This document shows, piece after piece, positions 24,883 through 30,317 of a stretch of DNA of 30,317 bases. This DNA comes from Eubacterium sp. GTDB lineage: Bacteria > Bacillota_A > Clostridia > Lachnospirales > Lachnospiraceae. The stretch is from positions 1 to 30,317 of the forward strand of contig JAMPGN010000021.1 of NCBI GenBank assembly GCA_023663915.1, in the 5' to 3' direction. Numbering within the stretch: position 1 is the stretch's first letter; the number at the start of each line of letters is the position of its first letter. Below the pieces are notes generated by a model. It did no database searches. It was given only the letters and a program-made list of their open reading frames with translations, and had not been told where the DNA came from. Position numbers and translations under genes: made by a program.

Positions 24883-25857
24883 ATGAAAAAAAATTTCATC
24901 AAAATTGCCGCCATCATCACAGTTCCGCTCCTGCTTCTGCGCAGGGTCAGCCTGATTTTCATCAAAAATATCCTGGCGGCTGTACCGGATCGGAATAACA
25001 CGTCACCGGAATCGCCCGCGAGCGCAGAAGACTTTTCCAATGACCCCTCCAAAGCCTCCTACCTGGCAAACAGAGAGAAACTCCGGACAATGGGTGATGA
25101 ATTTGAGCAGACGATGCAGGATGCATCGATTACCAATCGCGACGGCTTAAAACTGCAAGCGAAATACCGAATGCAGGATACACCGACCCACAAATGGATT
25201 ATTTCTATCCACGGCTACAAGGACAGTCACCGTTTTATGCTGCCTTACGGCGCAGTCTTTTATCGAAAGGGCTATCATGTGCTCCTGCCCGATAATCGGT
25301 CGCATGGAGCCAGTGAAGGGAAATACATAGGCATGGGGTGGCTTGACAAAGAAGACATTTCCGAATGGATTGCATGGATTATCGAACAAGACTGCGAAGC
25401 AAAAATCATTCTCCATGGCGTCTCCATGGGCGCCGCAACCGTTATGATGACCGCAGGCATGAATCCCAGCCATGTGGTCGGGTACATCGAAGACTGCGGA
25501 TACACAAGCGTCTGGGATATTTTTGCCTGTGTCATGAAAAGAGACTATCATCTGCCGGCTTTCCCGATTCTTCATACCTGCCGACTGATCAGCCGCTATA
25601 AACTCGGTTATGATTATGTCGAGGCGTCGGCTCTTTCGCAGGTTAAGAAATGCAAGAAACCAATGCTTTTCATCCACGGGGAAAAGGATGACTTCGTACC
25701 TACGGAAATGGGGCACGAATTGTATGAGGCGTTTGCCGGCGAGAAAGACCTTTATATCGCCAAAGATGCCGGACATGCAAACTCGATGGATTTCGACCCG
25801 GATACCTATTTTGCGAAAGTATTTGGGTTTATAGACAACCAGATTCAATTCGAGTAA
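24883..25857 (+). CDS. Alpha/beta hydrolase, membrane-anchored or secreted
   Basis: A 324-residue serine hydrolase with an N-terminal hydrophobic segment (KNFIKIAAIITVPLLLLRRV), so probably membrane-attached and facing outward. The fold shows HGYKDSHRFM (oxyanion strand), LPDNRSHGASEG, the nucleophile elbow GVSMGAATVMM, the acid in HGEKDDFVP and the catalytic His in DAGHANSMD. This is the YqkD/BAAT-like bacterial group; the substrate is unknown (esters, peptides). The ATG at 24883 has AGGGG 9-10 nt upstream; a GTG at 24871 overlaps that site. It is preceded by an unusually long structured leader. Confidence 0.92.
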   Translation: MKKNFIKIAAIITVPLLLLRRVSLIFIKNILAAVPDRNNTSPESPASAEDFSNDPSKASYLANREKLRTMGDEFEQTMQDASITNRDGLKLQAKYRMQDTPTHKWIISIHGYKDSHRFMLPYGAVFYRKGYHVLLPDNRSHGASEGKYIGMGWLDKEDISEWIAWIIEQDCEAKIILHGVSMGAATVMMTAGMNPSHVVGYIEDCGYTSVWDIFACVMKRDYHLPAFPILHTCRLISRYKLGYDYVEASALSQVKKCKKPMLFIHGEKDDFVPTEMGHELYEAFAGEKDLYIAKDAGHANSMDFDPDTYFAKVFGFIDNQIQFE

Positions 25858-25968
25858 TCCGACAGATTTTGGCGTAAAGGGGATGGCGGGCAGCATCCTA
25901 TGCTCTCCACCATGACCGAACTGCGAAATGATAGAACATAGAAGCAGAGAAAGAATAGGAATCATACC

Positions 25969-27354
25969 ATGGCAGCATCACAGGCAGAAACCTCACAACA
26001 GCATAAGCCCCCGAAACACAGCAAGGAGAATATCCGTATCACTTTCAACATGGCGTGGCCTTCCATCGTGGAATCCTTTTTTGTCGCATTTGCAGGGCTG
26101 GTGGATTCGCTGATGGTCAGCTCGCTGGGTTCTTATGCGGTTGCTGCCGTAGGACTTACGACACAGCCTAAATTTATAGGGCTTGCTTTGTTTTTTGCCT
26201 TGAATGTGGCGATCTCTGCGCTGATTGCCAGAAGGCGCGGCGAGGAAAAGCCGGTAGAGGCAAATCGTATCTTAAGCACCGCCATCCTTTTTATTATCGT
26301 CGCGGCAATCCTGTTAAGCATTCTTTTTGTCGCTCTTGCCGACCCAATCATCCGACTGTGCGGCTCCACGCCCGAAACGCATGATAGCGCGGTCGCATAT
26401 TTCCGCATCATTATGGGCGGTATGATCTTCAACTGTATTCAGATGGGAATCAATTCCGCTCAGAGAGGCGCGGGCAACACCAAGATCACTATGCGGACGA
26501 ACGTGACTTCCAACACGGTCAACATCATTTTTAATTACCTGCTGATCGGCGGTCATTTCGGTTTCCCCGCCCTTGGAATCCACGGCGCGGCGCTGGCAAC
26601 CGTATTCGGGACGGTGGTCGCATGTATCATGAGCATCGTCTCTCTCTTAAAACCTGATGGATTTATCAGTCTTCCTTATATTATGAAAAACCGGATTTTT
26701 CCTGCGGCCAATAGTTTTCTCAACCTTGTCAAAGTCGGGTACAGCGTCTTCTTTGAGCAGCTTCTTATGAGAATCGGTTTCATGCTGACGGCAATCATGG
26801 CGGCAAAGCAGGGGACGGACGCGATGGCGGCGCATCAGGTCGGCATGAATATTATGGGACTGTCTTTTTCCTTCGGAGACGGACTACAGGCGGCTGCAGT
26901 GGCTTTGATCGGGCGAAGCCTCGGCGCGGGTGACGAGAAACTAGCCAAAGAATACGGCAGCATATGCAGAATGTTCGGCGGGATCATCTCGGTGTGCCTT
27001 GCAGTCATATATTTTGTGGGAGCTGCGCCATTGATGAGGCTTTTCTTTGTAGAAGACCATATCGTCACAATCGGCGTGAGTATCATGCGTGTCATCATTT
27101 TTGTGGTGGCTTTTCAGATCAGTCAGGTCGTATACATGGGCTGCCTGCGCGGTGCCGGAGATACGTTCTATACGGCGGTCGCTTCCACGATCAGCGTAAC
27201 TTTTATCCGTACTGCCGGTTCTTATCTGGGCGGCTATGTATTTGGTCTTGGCATCGTAGGCATCTGGTTAGGTGTACTGGCAGACCAGATTTCACGGTTT
27301 TTATTTGCCTCGACACGGTTCAAGAAGGGAAAATGGACACAGATTAAGATCTGA
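25969..27354 (+). CDS. MATE-family exporter (copy 3)
   Basis: A 461-residue polytopic membrane protein. Residues 1-20 are a polar cytoplasmic lead. NMAWPSIVESFFVAFAGLVDSLMVSSLG and GTDAMAAHQVGMNI...SFGDGLQAAAVALIGRSLGAG are typical of NorM/DinF-like MATE transporters. It is the third MATE gene in the window and the most distinct in its N-terminus. It lies 111 nt after the hydrolase with no obvious promoter of its own. The WYL regulator immediately downstream could control it. Confidence 0.93.
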   Translation: MAASQAETSQQHKPPKHSKENIRITFNMAWPSIVESFFVAFAGLVDSLMVSSLGSYAVAAVGLTTQPKFIGLALFFALNVAISALIARRRGEEKPVEANRILSTAILFIIVAAILLSILFVALADPIIRLCGSTPETHDSAVAYFRIIMGGMIFNCIQMGINSAQRGAGNTKITMRTNVTSNTVNIIFNYLLIGGHFGFPALGIHGAALATVFGTVVACIMSIVSLLKPDGFISLPYIMKNRIFPAANSFLNLVKVGYSVFFEQLLMRIGFMLTAIMAAKQGTDAMAAHQVGMNIMGLSFSFGDGLQAAAVALIGRSLGAGDEKLAKEYGSICRMFGGIISVCLAVIYFVGAAPLMRLFFVEDHIVTIGVSIMRVIIFVVAFQISQVVYMGCLRGAGDTFYTAVASTISVTFIRTAGSYLGGYVFGLGIVGIWLGVLADQISRFLFASTRFKKGKWTQIKI

Positions 27355-27369
27355 ATCTGGGGCTTAAGA

Positions 27370-27407
27370 GTGAAAGGATTTGATAAATCTTTCACAAACT
27401 GTTTGTG
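27370..27407 (+). promoter_or_regulatory. Two overlapping alternative hairpins before the WYL regulator
   Basis: Hairpin one pairs GTGAAAG(g)ATTT (27370-27381) with AAATCTTTCAC (27385-27395). Hairpin two pairs CACAAA (27393-27398) with TTTGTG (27402-27407). They share CAC at 27393-27395, so both cannot form fully. The ribosome site GGAAAGGA follows at 27412. No T-run is present. Confidence 0.4.
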
Positions 27408-27431
27408 CCTTGGAAAGGAATGATAATAGCC

Positions 27432-28403
27432 ATGATCAATCGACTACTTGGCACGATCTATATCTTAATGAATAAGGGAACGGTGACTGCCAGTGAACTG
27501 GCGGAACGTTTTGAGGTGTCCGTGCGGACAATCTACCGTGACATCGATACCTTAAGTATGGCGGGAATCCCCGTCTACACCACGAAGGGCAGAGGCGGCG
27601 GTATCTGTCTGATGGAACAGTTTGTCCTCGACAAGATGCTCGTCTCCAAACAAGAACAGCAGCAAATTCTTGCCGCCCTCGCAAGCCTCAAGGAGACGGG
27701 CGCGCACGAGGAAGAGGAAATCTTAAGCAAACTGGGGGACTTTTTTAAGGAAAAAGCGGAAAACTGGGTTGCCATAGACTTCTCCGATTGGAGCGGAAGA
27801 CGGAAAGAGTTGTTTCAACAGATCAAGTACGCCATTCTGAATCGGCGTGTCCTATCGTTTGACTACTATAGTCAATACGGTGAGATGAGCAGCCGAACCG
27901 TAGAACCGGTACAGCTTCTCTTTAAGGAGTACACATGGTACGTGCGAGCATTTTGCCGAACAAGGCGTGCGATGCGATTGTTTAAAGTGCTCCGCATGAA
28001 AAGAGTTACCGTACTCGATGAAACTTTTGATTTCCGGGATGATACCAGCCCGGAACATGCTGCAGAACTTTTCAACGAATACCCTTTTTGCAAGAAAGGC
28101 TGTCCATCAGATACCGCATTTTCACCAGACAACACAGAATATTCTCTTCTTGAAACCTTGCTTCCCGAAATCACCCTCTGGATTGACAGGCACGAGGCTT
28201 ACCGCATCTATGACCGTTTTGATGAGGATGAGATCGCCGTACTGCCCGACGGAAATTTCCAAGTCAGTTTTACCTGCCCGTTGGACGACTGGGTCTATGG
28301 GATGATTTTGTCTTTCGGTCCTGCCGCCAAAATACTGTCGCCGGAATATGTGCGGACGGAAGTGCGCCGGCGTATCGTGGAGATGGGAAAGGCATATGAA
28401 TAA
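27432..28403 (+). CDS. HTH/WYL-domain transcriptional regulator (YafY type)
   Basis: A 323-residue one-component regulator. The N-terminal winged helix (MINRLLGTIYILMNKGTVTASELAERFEVSVRTIYRDIDTLSMAGIPV, residues 1-50) is the HTH_11/DeoR-like class. The middle WYL domain contains RVLSFDYYSQYGE and EYTWYVRAFCRTRRAMRLFKVLRM (~135-190), a ligand- or nucleic-acid-sensing fold. A C-terminal WCX extension ends in YVRTEVRRRIVEMGKAYE. The start at 27432 follows GGAAAGGA by 12 nt; GTG at 27405 would read through it. Likely targets are the flanking MATE or zinc-ribbon genes. Confidence 0.92.
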   Translation: MINRLLGTIYILMNKGTVTASELAERFEVSVRTIYRDIDTLSMAGIPVYTTKGRGGGICLMEQFVLDKMLVSKQEQQQILAALASLKETGAHEEEEILSKLGDFFKEKAENWVAIDFSDWSGRRKELFQQIKYAILNRRVLSFDYYSQYGEMSSRTVEPVQLLFKEYTWYVRAFCRTRRAMRLFKVLRMKRVTVLDETFDFRDDTSPEHAAELFNEYPFCKKGCPSDTAFSPDNTEYSLLETLLPEITLWIDRHEAYRIYDRFDEDEIAVLPDGNFQVSFTCPLDDWVYGMILSFGPAAKILSPEYVRTEVRRRIVEMGKAYE

Positions 28404-28409
28404 TTTTTT

Positions 28410-28437
28410 ATAACCTGACACACTGATGTCAGGTTAT
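28410..28437. repeat. Perfect 11-bp palindrome between regulator and zinc-ribbon genes
   Basis: ATAACCTGACA (28410-28420) and TGTCAGGTTAT (28427-28437) are exact complements around a 6-nt centre. The T-run lies before the stem, not after it, on the plus strand, so it is a poor terminator for the regulator. It is better placed as an operator upstream of the zinc-ribbon gene. Confidence 0.6.
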
Positions 28438-28530
28438 GTCTGTTATAGTGGTCCTACCGTATGACGCAAGACAATGAGATGCCGTTGATCTTTTTGTCTG
28501 CGAAAATCAATTCAACAGGAGGATTACAAG

Positions 28531-28800
28531 ATGGACACAAAAACAGGATTAAAAATCTGCCAGAGTTGCGGAATGCCTATGCAGGAAGACCAGTATGGAA
28601 CCAATCAGGATGGAAGCCGAAATGACATGTACTGCTGCTACTGCTATAAGGACGGCGCATTCGCGCAGGATTGCACTATGGAGGAGATGGTGGACTTCTG
28701 TGCGCCTTTTGAGGTCGAGGGCGGACGCAGTAAGACGATCGAGGAAGCGAAAGCAGGATTAATGCAGTATTTTCCTACGCTTGCTAGGTGGAAGGCGTAA
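28531..28800 (+). CDS. Small putative zinc-ribbon protein
   Basis: An 89-residue protein matching the putative zinc ribbon family: CQSCGMPMQEDQYGTNQDGSRNDMYCCYCYKDGAF, then DCTMEEMVDFC. The two CxxC-type pairs would bind one zinc ion. Members are widespread in Firmicutes, often near one-component regulators, with no settled function. AGGAGG lies 9 nt before ATG. A palindrome 94 nt upstream could be the site of the WYL regulator next door. Confidence 0.9.
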   Translation: MDTKTGLKICQSCGMPMQEDQYGTNQDGSRNDMYCCYCYKDGAFAQDCTMEEMVDFCAPFEVEGGRSKTIEEAKAGLMQYFPTLARWKA

Positions 28801-28820
28801 ACTCTTCCTATCCTGCTACC

Positions 28821-28866
28821 AAGAATATCTGCATATATTATGTTTGAGATATATGCAGATATTCTT
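28821..28866. repeat. 18-bp perfect hairpin containing operator dyad 1
   Basis: Arms 28821-28838 and 28849-28866 are perfectly complementary with a 10-nt loop. Within them TCTGCATATA (28828-28837) and TATATGCAGA (28850-28859) are 12 nt apart. It may terminate or stabilise the zinc-ribbon mRNA and also serve as the upstream copy of the fic operator. No T-run follows. Confidence 0.75.
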
Positions 28867-28875
28867 ATTTCACAA

Positions 28876-28916
28876 TTGACTTTCTGCATATATTTCTATA
28901 CAATTATATGCAGAAA
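28876..28916 (+). promoter_or_regulatory. fic promoter embedded in operator dyad 2
   Basis: TTGACT (28876-28881), 17 bp, TACAAT (28899-28904): a strong promoter. TCTGCATATA (28883-28892) and TATATGCAGA (28905-28914) form a dyad with 12-nt separation that spans the -10. With flanking bases the arms match over 12 bp (28881-28892 with 28905-28916). The same dyad with the same spacing occurs exactly 55 bp upstream. Confidence 0.75.
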
Positions 28917-28928
28917 AGAGGTTGTAAT

Positions 28929-29975
28929 ATGAGAAAATTTGATTATTCCTTTCTAAACAACGGCTTACTTCCTGCAAATCTGGTGAATCTGACTGCCAAT
29001 ATCGCCTCATTAAAAACAATGGCCGGCATTCGTCAAGAAGAATATTCCCGAATTTTTACAGAACTTGAGTCCATTGCAAAAGTACAATCAGTCAAGAGTT
29101 CCAATGCCATTGAGGGAATTATCACAAGTGATGAACGTATTGCCGCCATTGTCAACCAAAACAGCGCGCCCCAAGGTCACGCCGAGGCTGAAATTGCCGG
29201 TTATCGAGATGCTTTGAATGAAGTGCATTTGAATTATAAATATATAGATTTTCGAGAAAATGATATTCTGCGTCTTCATGAAATCATGATGTCAGTTGTC
29301 GGTTATGAATTTGGCGGACAATATAAAATGGATGATAATATCATTCTTGAAATTGATGCCGATGGAAATCGGAAAATTCGTTTCAAACCAACTCCTGCTT
29401 CCGAAACTCCCAAGGCAATGGAGCAACTAGAACTCGCTTATCTAGAAGCACGCGATGATGCCAATATCAATCAACTACTTCTAATTCCATGCGTGATTCT
29501 CGACTTTCTGTGCATCCATCCTTTTCGGGATGGCAACGGGAGGATGTCGCGTCTGCTCTCACTATTATTACTCTATAAAAATGGATATGACGCCGGAAAA
29601 TATGTCTCATTCGAGGAACAGATCAACCATTCCAAAACATATTATTATGAATCATTGCGCCGCTCCTCAGATAGCTGGGATAACAATGAGAACAATTATT
29701 TCCCATTTATCGAAAATTTTCTTTCCATGCTCTATCTATGTTACAAAGAACTAGATAAACGTTTTGCAATCGTACATGGCACGAAAATCACCAAAAAAGC
29801 GCGTATAGAATCGACTGTGTTAAACAGTCTGACACCGATATCAAAAGCCGAAATCTGCAAAATACTCCCCGATGTAAGTCCGACGACCGTGGAAGCAGTT
29901 CTCGGCGCAATGGTCAGAGACGGGAGTATCAGGCGAATCGGTTCAGCAAGATCATCTCGATATATTAGGACTTAA
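28929..29975 (+). CDS. fic: Class II Fic-domain AMP-transferase-type protein
   Basis: A 348-residue Fic protein, a family that usually AMPylates proteins. The N-terminal inhibitory motif SNAIEG (Ser58, Glu62) matches the class II pattern in which Glu blocks the gamma-phosphate of ATP. The catalytic motif HPFRDGNGRMSR (His197 to Arg208) is complete. The C-terminal ~65 residues (LNSLTPISKAEICKILPDVSPTTVEAVLGAMVRDGSIRRIG) look like a winged helix. The start at 28929 follows AAGAGG by 7 nt; ATG at 28908 would lie upstream of the predicted transcription start. The C-terminal DNA-binding-like domain and the operator pair suggest autoregulation. It faces the end of a type I restriction hsdR gene. 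Confidence 0.94.
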   Translation: MRKFDYSFLNNGLLPANLVNLTANIASLKTMAGIRQEEYSRIFTELESIAKVQSVKSSNAIEGIITSDERIAAIVNQNSAPQGHAEAEIAGYRDALNEVHLNYKYIDFRENDILRLHEIMMSVVGYEFGGQYKMDDNIILEIDADGNRKIRFKPTPASETPKAMEQLELAYLEARDDANINQLLLIPCVILDFLCIHPFRDGNGRMSRLLSLLLLYKNGYDAGKYVSFEEQINHSKTYYYESLRRSSDSWDNNENNYFPFIENFLSMLYLCYKELDKRFAIVHGTKITKKARIESTVLNSLTPISKAEICKILPDVSPTTVEAVLGAMVRDGSIRRIGSARSSRYIRT

Positions 29976-30038
29976 TAATATCGGAGCTTATTTCACAATA
30001 AATACATCTGCATCTTTTTGTCATTCTGCAGCACTACT

Positions 30039-30317
30039 TCATTTCGCATACTTCTTAAAATTCTCCGCCTGCTCTAGCACTTCTTTATAAACATCGTCAA
30101 TCGTAACTGGCGGATATCCATATTGATCCAGTAAAATAATTAGATCAACATGCAAACCTGCCTTAATGTCCTCTCTGGTAGACCAATCCGTATATTTTGC
30201 CTTATCATCTACCACTATCCGAATCTCTTTAGACAATTCTATCATTTTGTCTTCCGGATATTCAAACTCATACTTCTTTGAGACCGCAAACAGGATATCA
30301 TAAAAAGCCTTTTCTTC
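30039..30317 (-). CDS. hsdR: Type I restriction enzyme R subunit, C-terminal part (cut by window edge)
   Basis: The minus-strand frame is open to the window edge and gives 92 C-terminal residues. They begin EEKAFYDILFAVSKKYEF and contain MIELSKEIRIVVDDKAKYTDWS...DIKAGLHVDLIILLDQYGYPP, then EVLEQAENF near the end. This is the conserved C-terminal helical region (DUF3387 type) of HsdR endonuclease/translocase subunits. The nuclease and helicase domains, and probably hsdM and hsdS, would lie beyond 30317. An internal Met at 30245 is not the start. It is convergent with the Fic gene, 63 nt apart. Confidence 0.85.
   Translation of the reverse strand, partial: EEKAFYDILFAVSKKYEFEYPEDKMIELSKEIRIVVDDKAKYTDWSTREDIKAGLHVDLIILLDQYGYPPVTIDDVYKEVLEQAENFKKYAK

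Noticed and set aside
25147..25965. 272-codon minus-strand frame opposite the alpha/beta hydrolase
   Set aside because: It is antisense to a protein with a complete catalytic triad; no motif and no ribosome site.

Overview
The window most resembles the chromosome of a gut-type Clostridia, probably Lachnospiraceae. This is an inference from moderate GC, strong AGGAGG/AAAGGA ribosome sites, TTGACA/TATAAT-type promoters, an intracellular GH51 arabinofuranosidase, Rpn-family nuclease, UDPGP-type-1 pyrophosphorylase and repeated MATE pumps. I see no rRNA, tRNA, CRISPR array, prophage or insertion sequence.

Layout. 163-4240 (minus): galE, a UDP-sugar pyrophosphorylase and a MATE exporter. 4346-8433: a GH51 arabinofuranosidase (minus) divergent from an AraC regulator and a second MATE gene (plus). 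8440-9432: an Rpn-family nuclease. 9791-12215 (minus): a three-gene amino-acid ABC operon with promoter and terminator. 12340-15161 (minus): a multi-spanning membrane protein and an SstT-type Na+/serine-threonine symporter. 15472-17050 (plus): a HipBA-type pair. 17059-21429 (minus): a lantibiotic/peptide-resistance module in the order ATPase, permease, permease, response regulator, kinase. 21518-24435 (minus): an MBOAT acyltransferase with an SGNH partner, as in surface O-acylation systems. 24529-30317: a structured transcribed leader, an alpha/beta hydrolase, a third MATE pump, a WYL regulator, a zinc-ribbon protein, a class II Fic protein and, cut by the right edge, the C-terminus of a type I restriction HsdR.

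Most notable. The binding protein of the amino-acid ABC operon appears circularly permuted: the second half of an SBP_bac_3 fold comes first, behind the lipobox and an acidic linker, and the usual N-terminal half comes last. Its carboxylate-binding Arg position also reads Val. The fic gene is preceded by two identical 10-N12-10 dyads exactly 55 bp apart, one spanning its promoter. The hipBA-type promoter is a perfect TTGACA-17-TATAAT bracketed by a 13-bp inverted repeat. A ~120-nt four-way-junction-like element lies just behind a promoter at 24529. Two unrelated sequences (near 6069 and 24699) share a direct-repeat/snap-back hairpin architecture upstream of plus-strand genes.

All functional calls are by reading motifs. 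No database search was run.
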